Shown one piece after another: positions 31,885 to 42,349 of a stretch of DNA of 64,000 bases. How positions within the stretch are numbered: position 1 is the stretch's first letter; every line of letters starts with the position of its first letter. The position numbers were made by a program, and so were the translations under genes. The notes below the pieces were generated by a model, which did not search any database, was not told the origin of the DNA, and saw nothing but the letters and a program-made list of their open reading frames with translations. Origin of the DNA: Peronospora farinosa (taxonomy: Eukaryota; Oomycota; Peronosporomycetes; Peronosporales; Peronosporaceae); NCBI GenBank assembly GCA_947646735.1, contig CANTFK010000766.1, forward strand, positions 62,001-126,000, read 5' to 3'.

Positions 31885-32132
31885 CTAGCTAGCTAAGGAA
31901 CTAACTAAAACACACAGAAGAAGCACGTTAAAGCACCAGGAAAGACATGAAAGCGGTGAATGAAACTCGTCTGTAAGACTTGAAGTGAATATAGTCAAGC
32001 CACGAACTAGTCAAGGTTTTCCACCCCTTAGGATTTGTGAAAAAAGAAGCGTCAAGATGTTGATGAATTCATACAAGCAACTAACTCCTCGCAGTCTCCA
32101 TTTTCATAGCGTGTTGCGGCATGTGATGTTAG
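31885..32132. other. Intergenic between convergent LSM4 and DPY30
   Basis: About 250 bases with a small CTAG-rich tract (AACTAGCTAGCTAGC) at the LSM4 stop. Nothing else recognised. Confidence 0.4.
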
Positions 32133-32639
32133 TCACTTGACTTCACTGTTTCCACTGGGACCTTGTGGATTGTTCTTAATGAGATAAGATGCCAACCATT
32201 CGATAGGATTCGATGGACGTTCTTTCACAAGTGCCGACATGCCTTGCAACAAGATTGGCACAACGGTCTGGTCCAAGTAGGCTCGGATAGGTAAAGCTTG
32301 TACTTCCGCCTTGTCCTGAACACTCTCGGTTTCAGGTTCAGCTGGTTTCATCTCCTCCCCGTCATCTTTAGTCACTGAATCGTCCTGATTATCATCTTTG
32401 TGTCTCACTTTGTCGTCTTCTGTAGCATTTGCCTCCTTCTTCTCACTCGATTCTACGGCAGTTGGTACCGACACGTCAATCTCCTCCGTGTCAGCAGCAG
32501 TAACTTGCTGATCTTTAGCTGGCGTTGCCTCTGCTACGACATTTTCTGTATACAATGACCGTCCATGTATAAGTATTACAATCATTAAAAGACAGGAGGA
32601 GCAGAATCTCGTACCAGTAGTAAGCGCGTCATCTTCCAT
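32133..32639 (-). CDS. DPY30: DPY30-domain protein (COMPASS subunit)
   Basis: Exons 32639-32615 and 32545-32133 (69-bp intron GTACGA...ATACAG) give 145 residues. The C-terminus has the Dpy-30 motif: [20 protein letters not shown], then the helix ending [18 protein letters not shown], which forms the dimer that binds ASH2 in H3K4 methyltransferase complexes and also occurs in cilia proteins. Residues 20-100 are acidic and lysine/glutamate-rich, longer than in human DPY30 (99 residues). Divergent from mS23, with 169 bases between starts. Confidence 0.88.
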   Translation of the reverse strand: MEDDALTTGTRFCSSCLLMIVILIHGRSLYTENVVAEATPAKDQQVTAADTEEIDVSVPTAVESSEKKEANATEDDKVRHKDDNQDDSVTKDDGEEMKPAEPETESVQDKAEVQALPIRAYLDQTVVPILLQGMSALVKERPSNPIEWLASYLIKNNPQGPSGNSEVK

Positions 32640-32808
32640 GGTTCGATTTTGGACGGGATGATAATACACTTTGATCCGGATAATAATTATGTGAATTTAA
32701 AAAATGTGTACTCATATATTTCTAACCTCAATAGAAATCTATGTCATCCACTCGTAAAATACCGCGGCGTCTGAGAGCCTATCAAATAAATAACGGATAA
32801 TCGCAAAT

Positions 32809-33297
32809 ATGGGTCGAGCTCGAAAGCGTACGATGGACATGATTCGATTGGTTAAAGGTTTATCCCGTAATGGCGGGATGCGTCGACCATCTTGGGTGTC
32901 AATGGTTGACCGTTTTCCACCCCCACCAATTCCACGTCAAGACCGTGACAAACTTCCAGTAATTACGTTCCCACAGGACCGTCTAGCTGAACTCTATCTA
33001 AAGCAGCGTGACGGTATCGTAGATGGACAAACTGCGTATGAATTTGCCGATGAACAATTGACACTTATTGAACATGGGATTCCAGAAGAAGATGCATTTA
33101 ATATGCTCATTGAAAAGTACGATCAAGTCGAAAGTCATCGGTTTCTTGAAAAGTTTTCCAAGATGCGAGGTATTGAATTTGCTGATCCTGCCGAGTACGA
33201 TGATATTGAAAAGGGATGGGTGGATGCAGAAAGTCGTGCTATTAAAGAAGCCATGCGTCTCGAGCACGAGGAAGAAGAAGCGCTACGGAAAATGTAG
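32809..33297 (+). CDS. MRPS23: Mitochondrial small-subunit protein mS23
   Basis: A 162-residue protein. A basic amphipathic N-terminus (RARKRTMDMIRLVKGLSRNG) is followed by MRRPSWVSMVDRFPPPPIP, the signature of the mS23 family: L.R.G.M..P.W...V..FPP. It ends in a helix rich in E. The length and layout agree with mS23. No intron is apparent. The assignment rests on this N-terminal block. Confidence 0.7.
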   Translation: MGRARKRTMDMIRLVKGLSRNGGMRRPSWVSMVDRFPPPPIPRQDRDKLPVITFPQDRLAELYLKQRDGIVDGQTAYEFADEQLTLIEHGIPEEDAFNMLIEKYDQVESHRFLEKFSKMRGIEFADPAEYDDIEKGWVDAESRAIKEAMRLEHEEEEALRKM

Positions 33298-34344
33298 GGA
33301 TATCACTAGGGAATGGATGCAATTGGGAAAAAGACAAAGAAAAACATACCTTTATCATTTTCATATGACCTTTGTGCAGTCTTGCAAGTCGTCGTTTATT
33401 ATTGAAAACTACTTATAGAAGATTGAGACAGGCATTTGCTTGAGTGGAATTTCTACTCCTTGAATCGATGCCGCAATCTCTTTGTTTGTTGTATCCAGTC
33501 TTCTTGGCATGCAGCGCAATTGTAATTCACGTGTAGGGTCTTTACAAGTTATTTGGTTTGATAACTCTAACGACTACTGTGGTTGTATTCGAAAGGGAGG
33601 ACTTGGCTTGTGTCAATGGTATCACATTACTGACGTACGTCGTAGTACATTTTTTGCAGTACCGAGACAATGGAAGTGCTCACGAAACTCTTATCATGAT
33701 CATAGCTCGAGAATCGAACGCTCTACAACGACATGTCACTCAAGTTCTTGCTGAGCAGTGTTCCACAGTTGTTAGCAGCTTTGCTCTTGCTTTATTACGC
33801 CTGTACTTTTTCACGAGCCTCCAGTGCCTTCATCCATCGTATGGTGATAAACTCGTGTCTACACCAAGGTGTGACCAGCCTTATGCTTGCTTCGTTTGTG
33901 TTTTCGGCCTTTCAAGTGTCACTTAGTATGTGCTGCTCGTTTCCAGCCTCCTGGTACGATCTCTTTGGCTTTTGATGTCGACAAGAATGCTAATAACGTG
34001 TCTAAATCCACAGCCCCGTGGACCCGACCGCCTGCCAGCTCAGTCGAATCGTAGCATGTCCCAAGACCGTTGCCCATCTCACAAACTACAACTTGTATCC
34101 CCGGTTAATCCACTGTTGCGCAACTTTTACGATGTTGTTTGCGATGTCCAGCATTGAAGCTGTCCACGTTATCAAGGAGTTGAATGCACGCGTACGTCAT
34201 GCCAACATCATCACGTTTTCTCGTCATGAATCCATTCACGAAGCTTCAGTTTCTGTTGTCTCCTAAAGCAAAGAAAAGGTCATAGCAATAATACCACAGA
34301 TCTATCTTCACAAGTCGTCGTGGTTTCAACTGTCATTGACACTC
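33298..34344 (+). other. Unresolved region with linked plus-strand frames
   Basis: Three plus-strand frames (33558-33926, 33733-33975 and 34018-34266) look protein-like, with strings such as SNALQRHVTQVLAEQCSTVV and AVHVIKELNARVRHANIITF. GT and AG sites exist between them, for example CTTTGCTC...CCACAG near 34013. I could not assemble one convincing protein. The helical composition could suggest an armadillo-like gene, intact or decayed. Confidence 0.3.
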
Positions 34345-34827
34345 TTAACTAACGGACCACGGATCGTCCAGAAATTCCGGTTGAAAAAGCACTCGTCCGA
34401 GTCCCTTATCAGTAGAATAAGACTGTACTTGTTGTGGATACATTTGCTCTCTCCGTTCGGGGTCTTGTCCTTTTTGCTCTCGATTCTCATCAGTAGCAGC
34501 TTCCAGAGCCTTCCACGGATCCTCCAGGAACGACGGCAAGAAAAATCTCGCCGTCTTTTGCACGTCATCACTTGGTCCTCTCTTGCGTTTTGATTGCCAT
34601 TGATTATCACTTTGATAACGTCGATTGTTTCGCTGTTGAAAGCCGCCTTTACGTCCACGTCCTCGTCCTCTTCCTCCTTGATACATTCCAAATTGTTGTA
34701 TCTGCTGCTGAAATTTTGGCTGTTTATGTTGCATTTCCTGCATCATTATTTGTAAAGTTATAGGCATGGGCGGTACTGGTCCAACATGACCAGAAAGTGG
34801 TGGAGGAGGAGGAGGTGGTGGCGTCAT
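34345..34827 (-). CDS. MPLKIP/TTDN1-like proline- and RGG-rich protein
   Basis: A 160-residue protein. It begins MTPPPPPPPPLSG, then a glutamine-rich piece and an RGG stretch ([12 protein letters not shown]). It has two copies of a short motif: FLPSFLEDPWKAL and FQPEFLDDPW at the C-terminus. The SMLEDPW-type motif is characteristic of M-phase specific PLK1-interacting protein (TTDN1), which associates with splicing and lariat debranching factors. The duplicated motif is not the usual arrangement. No other domain is seen. The ATG at 34827 is used; the longer frame has no ATG. Confidence 0.5.
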   Translation of the reverse strand: MTPPPPPPPPLSGHVGPVPPMPITLQIMMQEMQHKQPKFQQQIQQFGMYQGGRGRGRGRKGGFQQRNNRRYQSDNQWQSKRKRGPSDDVQKTARFFLPSFLEDPWKALEAATDENREQKGQDPERREQMYPQQVQSYSTDKGLGRVLFQPEFLDDPWSVS

Positions 34828-35164
34828 GGAATCTAGAATCAATAGTCAAGTCAAGTCGGACGTGAAGCAAGCATTGGTCTCAATACTATAAACATATCAC
34901 ATAAATCTGTTTTAACAGGTTAATTAATTTTAAGAACATCATAAATATTACAATTAAATGTCGTATACATTTTATCTGTATTAAATAGTACAGGTACATT
35001 ATATATACTGACATGGATGAATTGTCCGCTCGTACTTTAGCCATTCACTTTATAATTCGTGGTCCTTCCGCCAAGTGAGTAAGTGAGTGAGTAGCTCTTT
35101 TAAAGCGTCTTTTGTACTGGTCTCTTGGTACTTAGTGACGGTCTCTCGGCTCTGAATTTCTAAC
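34828..35164. promoter_or_regulatory. Divergent promoter region, MPLKIP-like/PRP40
   Basis: The 337-base interval is AT-rich, with runs such as ATATATAC at about 34999. CTGGTCTCTTGGTACTTAG precedes the PRP40 start, but I cannot assign a specific element. Confidence 0.3.
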
Positions 35165-37876
35165 ATGAATCAATACGGACCTCCATCTAATGGTACAGCA
35201 TTTCCACGCAATGGTCCACCACCATTTCGAGGTCCACCACAAGCTTTTCCACGTGGTGGTCCACCTCTTTTTCGTCCACCCCTTGCAGCTCGAGGATTAC
35301 CGCCGATTTTTGCGTTTCGAGGACCTCCACCGGCTTTCCAGGGACGTGGAATATCTCCTATTCAAGGTTCATTACCTCCTGGAATTGCTCAACCACCTCA
35401 CGGACTTTATATTCCACCATCTAGGATGACGACACCAGGATTACAAGCTCCACCATCACCTGCTACTTCTGTTGGACCTCGAGGATGGAACGAGTTTCGA
35501 CCAGGTCAAGGAGCTCCGTATTATTATAATACTGCTGTGATGGAGAGCAATTCATCTAAATGGCTGGAATATAAAGACGAAGCAACGGGTGCTTTGTACT
35601 ATTTCAATACAGTGACAAAGGAGACAGTGTGGGATCAACCGGAAGAATTCCGGATGCAAAAGGCAAGGGAACAAGTAGCCAAGATGACAAGTGAGACACT
35701 CCACACGACGTCATTTCCGATGACGACGCAGGTACAAACTTCAGTCCAATCGATGCAGGATTCTGAACAGGAAAAGAGTCGTGCACTGACAGAAAAAGAA
35801 GAGGAGGAGAATCAAGAGGACATGAAACGACAGGAAATACAAGACAAAGCTCGCAAGAAACGGAAAGAGGAGCAGGAGCGGGAACAGGCTGCAACTTTCG
35901 AAAAGATGCTCGTGGCTGAACGTTTGGCTGCATTCAAGCAGTTTCTGGAGGATAAACAGATCACGCCGACGCTCAAGTGGGGTGACGCACAGCGTTTGAT
36001 TGGAAAGGACTCGTCAATGCACAGTGATCCTCGCTGGAAGTTTGCATTGAATACTGTGGGTGAAAAGAAGCAGGCGTTTGCAGAGTATTGCACGCAAGCA
36101 AAGAATCGTGCAACTATTGAGAAACGTCGATTAGTTAAAAAGACACGGGAGCAGTTTACCGAGCTGCTGGGGCTGTTTGAATCCACCTTGGCTCCTCCTT
36201 CACGGCGTCGGCAGGTTTCGTGGGAGGAACTTGCAGCGAGCAATAATTTTTATTCCTTGCGGAACGACCCACGATGGTCTGCTGTTGAAGAGATCCGAGA
36301 GCGGCAACAGCTTTTTGCCACATTTATGCAGGATCTGGAGCGCAACCAGAAAGCTCGTCTTGCAAAGCAGCGTGATGCAATGCACAGGGCCTTTACGGAG
36401 CTATTGCGGCAGCGTGTTGACTCGAAACAACTGGAGTTTGGTAGCAGTCGCTCCAGCAAGCGGCTTGATGCCGACACTAAGTGTCGTGTTCTGGATTTGC
36501 TAAGGGAGGTCGAACTTCCGGATGGTGGTGGCAAAGTTGGCGATGATGCGCTCCGAATTGTTGATCGGCATGATGTGTATAACTGGGCAGAAGAATTCTT
36601 GCACGAACGTCGCGAGCTAGAGCACGCAAAGCGCAAGCGGGAGCGTGTGGACCGTGTGGAGCGTCAAGAGAAGATGAGTCGTGAGCTGAATGAGCGATTT
36701 AAGGATTTTGTAGTTGTGCAGAAATTGACAGCTGGAAGCACGTGGGAGGAGTTTTCGACGGAGCATCTAAGACAGACTAATGAGGAACCGGCCATAGAAT
36801 CGAAGAGCGAAGTGGATGGTGGTACTGAAGCAGGCGGAGACGACGAAGGAAATGAAGATGGGGATGACAAACACTTGTTGCACTGGAAAGAACAACGTCA
36901 TCTTTTTGAGAAATACACTCGACGACTTCGTCGGAACCTAGAGCCCGTCGCCTCGGTGCTTCGCAAGTACTTGGATCGTAGAGGCGATCCGCCATTACGC
37001 GTGACTGAAACCACGTCGTACGCAGTATTTATCGATGCGCTCAAGAATGGTGTAAGCATCGCACTGGATAACAATGCACCGGAAGAGGGTGAAGAGAAGG
37101 TGATCGAGAAGTCTAACGACGTCATAACGGGTACTTTAGAGGATCATGACGATGGTTCAGCTACAGGGGAAACCGAAGAGGTTAAAAAGTTGAATCCTGA
37201 CGAAGTTGATGCAGCTCTCGAGAGTGCAGTCAACAAACATCGAGAAATGAACGACAACGATGCGACAGTAGAGTTTCCTGTGTTCGTACGTCAGGTGTAC
37301 GAAATGTGGGTTGCTTTAGCTAAAGAAGATGGCATGAGAGAAAAGGAAAAGAAGCTCAAGCATCGCAAGCGAAGTCGCAAAGAAAGTCGTAATGTGACTA
37401 ACGAGGACGACGACGGTGACGAAGATCGACCTTGTCGTGTACGCCGTCGCTCGTCTGCGTTGGAGGAAGTGGAGGACGACGAGAATACTAAGAAGCGTCG
37501 GAGCCATCGTTCGTCTAGGAAACGACACCGTAGCCACGGCTCACCGTCTGTCTCGCGTTCCAGGTCTCGATCTCGTTCGGTATCTCGACGCGATTCGTCA
37601 AGTTATAGACGCAGTCGCAATCGATCTCGCGACTGTGAAGGTGCATTGCCCCCCGGCTTAGCTGCTGTCAGCCTCAAACCTATCGTTGGTACCATGACAG
37701 CACGTCAAAAAATACCATTCAAGTCATTGTCTGAAGCAGAAGAAGCAGCGAAAGCCGAAGAGATTATTCGTCAAGCGCGATTAAAATTGCAAGCAAAAAT
37801 TACGACGACGACTACGAACGACAGCGAGCTTGAGGACGGCGAGGAACTTGAAGAAGGCGAGGAAGGGGAAGAATAG
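35165..37876 (+). CDS. PRP40: Pre-mRNA processing factor 40 (WW/FF protein)
   Basis: A 903-residue single-exon protein of the PRP40/FNBP3 type, which bridges U1 snRNP and branch-point factors. The N-terminus is proline-rich. A full WW domain is at about 133-159 (WLEYKDEATGALYYFNTVTK to WDQP). Just before it is an incomplete WW-like block WNEFRPGQGAPYYYN at about 108. FF domains follow, recognisable as LAAFKQFLEDKQITPTLKWG (about 254), FTELLGLFESTLAPPSRRRQ (about 329) and further degenerate copies to about 600. The C-terminal third is acidic then RS-rich (about 770-825), which is unusual for PRP40 and recalls SR proteins. A TCERG1 relative is the alternative. Confidence 0.85.
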   Translation: MNQYGPPSNGTAFPRNGPPPFRGPPQAFPRGGPPLFRPPLAARGLPPIFAFRGPPPAFQGRGISPIQGSLPPGIAQPPHGLYIPPSRMTTPGLQAPPSPATSVGPRGWNEFRPGQGAPYYYNTAVMESNSSKWLEYKDEATGALYYFNTVTKETVWDQPEEFRMQKAREQVAKMTSETLHTTSFPMTTQVQTSVQSMQDSEQEKSRALTEKEEEENQEDMKRQEIQDKARKKRKEEQEREQAATFEKMLVAERLAAFKQFLEDKQITPTLKWGDAQRLIGKDSSMHSDPRWKFALNTVGEKKQAFAEYCTQAKNRATIEKRRLVKKTREQFTELLGLFESTLAPPSRRRQVSWEELAASNNFYSLRNDPRWSAVEEIRERQQLFATFMQDLERNQKARLAKQRDAMHRAFTELLRQRVDSKQLEFGSSRSSKRLDADTKCRVLDLLREVELPDGGGKVGDDALRIVDRHDVYNWAEEFLHERRELEHAKRKRERVDRVERQEKMSRELNERFKDFVVVQKLTAGSTWEEFSTEHLRQTNEEPAIESKSEVDGGTEAGGDDEGNEDGDDKHLLHWKEQRHLFEKYTRRLRRNLEPVASVLRKYLDRRGDPPLRVTETTSYAVFIDALKNGVSIALDNNAPEEGEEKVIEKSNDVITGTLEDHDDGSATGETEEVKKLNPDEVDAALESAVNKHREMNDNDATVEFPVFVRQVYEMWVALAKEDGMREKEKKLKHRKRSRKESRNVTNEDDDGDEDRPCRVRRRSSALEEVEDDENTKKRRSHRSSRKRHRSHGSPSVSRSRSRSRSVSRRDSSSYRRSRNRSRDCEGALPPGLAAVSLKPIVGTMTARQKIPFKSLSEAEEAAKAEEIIRQARLKLQAKITTTTTNDSELEDGEELEEGEEGEE

Positions 37877-38183
37877 AAAAAGCGTTGACAGGATCACGTG
37901 CCATTAATCATCGCACAATATTATCCAAAAAGTATCTTTTATACATACAGTATGGGTCGTAATTAACGACCAGCTGTTGTTGAAGTATAGTACCAGATGG
38001 CAAAACACGACAGAATAATAGCCATTTCTACCTCTTAATTAGGAGTAAGTGTTTCAGTATTTAGTAACTAGTGTATCCCTAAAATTAGAACTAGTATGAA
38101 ACTTATAAAAAGATTATTTCTCGCACTTCTGATTGGCTATTATTTGTACCTACTGAAATCAAATAAGTTTTGGCTGTTCTGAA
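37877..38183. promoter_or_regulatory. Upstream region of the LYRM1-like gene
   Basis: About 310 bases. An inverted CCAAT box, CTGATTGGCTATT, lies at about 38130-38142. No gene here. Confidence 0.3.
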
Positions 38184-38756
38184 ATGACGACCGCCATTAC
38201 TCGACGTGAGACTCGACGTGATATGTCGCTCTCTCTCTATCGTCGCATCTTACGCGTAGCACGGACATGTACGTCAACACTTTGAGTCTTATCTGTATGT
38301 TGAACATGAAGAAATGACTCATCTCCTTATTAAATTATGTCTCTCCCGCTTCTTTATTTTTTTGTAGGGGAAGGTGGTTACAAGGAGCAAAATTGGATTC
38401 GAACTGAAGCGAGGTAGGAAGAAAATGTGTAGAAGGTTTTGCTAATGACTTGTACGCGTTATGAGGAATGCTCTTTGCAATGAAAAAAAATCTGAATTTT
38501 TGAATGCAGGAGACGCTTTGAGGAGAATTGGACGTTAAGAGATCCTGTCATGATCGAAGAAGCTGTCCAACAAGGACACAATCAAGTGGACGTGGCATTG
38601 CATTATAAAATTTGTTATCCACGACCACAGTACGCGGATCCGGGTACAATGGGAGGTGAAAGTAATTTCCGTCGCCAGTCTTCGCGAGCAAATACAAGAC
38701 GTGGACGACTGGACAAGAGTAAAGTACAAGATCAATTCCGTTCTGGTGGACGTTAA
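38184..38756 (+). CDS. LYRM1: LYR-motif protein, LYRM1-like (3 exons)
   Basis: Exons 38184-38268, 38368-38413 and 38510-38756 (introns 99 and 96 bp) give 125 residues. The LYR signature is SLYRRILRVARTWEGG with a conserved tryptophan split by intron 1, and the second helix is NWIRTEARRRFEENWTLRD. IEEAVQQGHNQVDVALHYKI followed by CYPRP is nearly the LYRM1 ending (LHYKIPYPRP). LYR proteins help in mitochondrial Fe-S cluster or complex assembly. The last 25 residues are basic. A second in-frame ATG at 38223 is a possible alternative start. Confidence 0.85.
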
Positions 38757-39035
38757 AAAAGTTGCATATGATCAGGGATGGAAGTAGTACAGAGAGACGA
38801 TGGAACATTTATCTGAGAGAGAATATAATGCAAGAGTGGGAATGCTCGTGTGCTATAAATTATCTTTTGTCTTACTATGCTAAGTTACTAAACAGCAAAG
38901 TGAAAGGCGCGACTACATTGTGCGCTGCAAGTAAAGGAATTTAACTCGGGGACGACCTATGAACGCGACCGAAACAAAGTGTGGACATGATTGTCGGACA
39001 AACCGACCGATATAAAAATACTGCCGATCTGAAGC

Positions 39036-39440
39036 TCAGAGCGCCACCAGCAAGATCGAGTAAATGGTGCATCGATGCATCGCTAGAAATTGTGGCACCG
39101 TAATGTTAAATCCTAGCGCTTGCATGCAGCCAACAAGATGGGCGCCTTGTTCCTCTGAGCCATTGAGATCGTAAAAGAAATCCGTCGTGAGGCTCACGTC
39201 GTTGCGTTGTAATTCACGTTGCCACAACTGGAGTAAAATCTGCGCATACATGGGAATGCTAGCGTGACGTGGCGGTTTGTCCAATGATTTCCGACGCTGA
39301 TGCGCTTGCTCTTCCTCATCCTGAGCGAGAATCAGCGCTTGAACGTCCGCTAAAGACGCGAGGCTACGCGTCGAATTTGATTTACGCATGCCGCCAGTTT
39401 TGGTGGCGAGAGTCGATGAATGCAAGGGGTTTTCCATCAT
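39036..39440 (-). CDS. Uncharacterised 134-residue protein
   Basis: This minus-strand frame has an ATG at 39440. The N-terminal part is serine-rich and polar (RKSNSTRSLASLADVQALIL). A helix-rich region PMYAQILLQLWQRELQRNDV follows, then a segment ending with MQALGFNITVPQFLAMHRCT. The region QALGFNITVPQFL could be an EF-hand or calponin-like helix, but this is a guess. No transmembrane segment seen. No close family recognised. Confidence 0.5.
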   Translation of the reverse strand: MMENPLHSSTLATKTGGMRKSNSTRSLASLADVQALILAQDEEEQAHQRRKSLDKPPRHASIPMYAQILLQLWQRELQRNDVSLTTDFFYDLNGSEEQGAHLVGCMQALGFNITVPQFLAMHRCTIYSILLVAL

Positions 39441-42349
39441 ACGGAGAAAAGAGTGAATGAGGTTTCGATGTGGTGTTTACGAGGCGAATTCTGAAATGCA
39501 AGTGCAACAACGACATGTTTGGGCAAGTGGGGCACTCTCCCTTTGAAGTCGTCTAGAACAACCGACTAGAAAAGAAATTTCGAAGCTTTTGAACGAATAG
39601 TAGGCGAAGAAAGTATCGCACGTTTGATGCGTAGTCGGTTGTAAGAGAGCGTCACCGGTTTTTGTGCAGACGAGCAGTGGCTGTGTGAAAAGCGCGGAGC
39701 CGGGACATGTCAGTTAGACGTGACGGGTGAGAGGACAGAAAAAGGAAGGCGCAGCATCACTCTCATCGAGTTGACCTAAAATAGGACACAGGGGTATGAA
39801 TGTCCGACTTTATATGGATTGCAAAATCTAGTGAGGAATTTTATCCAAGGAGACATGACCAATTGATGGAATTGAATCCCCCTACTCAACGAGTACAAAA
39901 AGTGGACTTTTACCGTAAAGATGTAGGTAGTTCCGTGGTAATACTGGAGCCATAGACTTGATAGTGAAATATTCATATATAGGCTGCTAATGATGATGAC
40001 CTGGTAAAATGTGGTAGCGACTATTTTTGGAAAGGAGCTAGAATGACGATGAAAACTTTGGTCGCTTAATGTCGCTTTTCATTCAAGGCGGTTACTGTCA
40101 TCGTTGGTTTCAGATGAACTAGAGCTATTTGAGACAAAAGTACGGCAACTTGCCCTATGTCGTTCCACTTGAGCCTGTCACACGAAGCTTGTGTGCTTTA
40201 ACTCCCATCCTCGCTAAAACTTTGAACCTCTGCAGCAGCTTACAAAGAGGTCGATCGTTATGCTGCAGCAGAAAAGGCGTCTTTGATTGAGAAAAGTCGC
40301 TGACTGAACATCGACGCTGGGCAGACCACCGTTGGAATAATCGCTTTTTCTTGTCTGCTGGGTGGGACACATGTTAACACATATCATGTCAGCTGGTGCT
40401 GTGCTTAAAGTTGCGGTTGTAATCTGTCACCGTAACCACCGAAACCACGACACCATGATTGTTTGGAAATGACCTGTAGTGGGATTCCATGTCGCTTCAC
40501 TTCAACCTCACCTGCTAGTCGTAATATAGGCAAAACATTAGACAAACGCGTCAGATTTGGCGGCATTACGGTAAAAGCTTTTGCTACTTTGCGTCTTAGG
40601 TGGTCTCACGACAGGTGAAGATACTTCAATAATTCTGCTTTGTTGGTAGAGAGTACGTACCACAAGCACATGAGTATGACCTAAGTTCTTAGACGAGCTG
40701 TAAATCTTTACAGCGTCCATCTATACTAATTTGCTATAGATTTTGCCATCATGCATTCCAACAGTTCTGGAAATCATCCGCTGCATCTAAGGCGTATTGA
40801 TTTGTAATATGGCCTGCAAGAACGACAGGTGCTACGAGTTTTGGGGTGGCGTTGAGCAATGAAATGACATCGTATGAGCTTGCCCACACGCTACGCTTAT
40901 AGGGTCAGCAGGGCAGTCGAAATCGCTCAATAAATGGCCTTTAAGTGCCAAGTTCCTGACGATTAGAAACTTCGCACTGGGTGCTCGACATCTTTTTTGG
41001 TATCGTATCCGTTAACTCAACGACCATCGCCTACAGATGATCATGCAACTCATGTTGTCCATCCGGGCAGTGTGGCACTTAGTGCGTTGCATGTGTGTTG
41101 ATGTCTGGTCTGCCCATCTGGCCCGCTGGGTAACGCAGGCTACATGTGTCACAAAAAGAATACTAGTGGATATCACGAGCCATACATTCATATCGGCACG
41201 TGGACACTGGTGCTCGTTATGAAACGAATTCAGCAACGCTACCGGCTTTGCTGAAAATATATCTACTAACGATGAACTGTGGGCATCCTGCCCTACAACC
41301 GCCGCTTGCCGAAGATTGTCCCTTTGTGGTTTCACACCAAGCGAACTCAATTTTATACAATGGCGTGCGTGCTTTGTGTAGGGTGAAGTCGTGTAAGCGG
41401 TGCGACTTTGCAAAAGCAAGCAGATCACTTGACCAATTGTAAATGGCACTATAAGACTTAATCTTCTGCAATAAACATGATCGATTAGTCGTAGTGCAAG
41501 CGGTTATCATTCATTACAACATAAAGTCAGCAGTAGGGACTTGGGGTCCGTTGCCAAGAGGTCTAAAAGACTGACGCAAAAAAATGAAGAGACCGGGTGG
41601 GTGACCTGACAAGAAAGTGTAGTGCGCTCATTGTAAATGCAAGACCTGCACATACATTTTCTTCCTGATATCTCTACCTTACACAATTCAATCTTGTCGA
41701 CAGTGTATTTAGTGTGCTGATGTTTTGTCAGGGAAGTAGCTGGTTTGTTGTTGTTCTATCATGGGGGTTGCTGTATATCTGGCTTAGTAGTTTCAATATT
41801 TGCTTTATCGTCATCACCCACTGACCACGAATGCTTACGAAGCCGAATTTGCTTAAGGTAACTTTGACAATGATTGTGGTCGACCTCGCATAGGAATAGT
41901 GAATATGAAACTGCAAGTTTTTGGTTATCCAATAGATTCGTTATCACGTTGACGCTCTCCCCACTTTACGATGCCACCTTGACCTAGACGGTCTTTATCT
42001 CTTGCATACCGCTGGCCTTCTTTAAATCACTAAAACATAGCAAAGAATCAGGGACGTCCATCCGTTTGAATTCTTGAGACGGCTTGTCGAGGAAAGAGAA
42101 ACTTTGACGACAAAGGCATTGGCGTCTGTCTACATGCACAAAATGTCCTCGGTTGACAACACTTCAATAGCGAGTGCAACAAGCAAGCAGATGGTTATGG
42201 CTGGACCAGCAAAAGTATCTCTCTTCTCATTACTCACCTTAGAGAGCTCACGTGTATATATCTCTTAGCGAATACTATCTCCTACAAAGATGCAGGCATA
42301 TCTCACATATTGAACCCATGTGAGTTATACCTGCTCATCTCTTGTTGCG
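39441..42349. other. Gene-poor region, unassigned frames only
   Basis: About 2.9 kb. Numerous frames under 150 codons occur on both strands (for example 41449-41012 minus), none with a recognisable motif. I looked for kinase, LRR and copia pieces and found none I could defend. The final 100 bases may include the missing N-terminal exon of the receptor below. Confidence 0.4.

Noticed and set aside
41012..41450. Copia-like fragment in the gene-poor region
   Set aside because: A few residues recall copia integrase wording, but no catalytic motif or LTR pair supports it.
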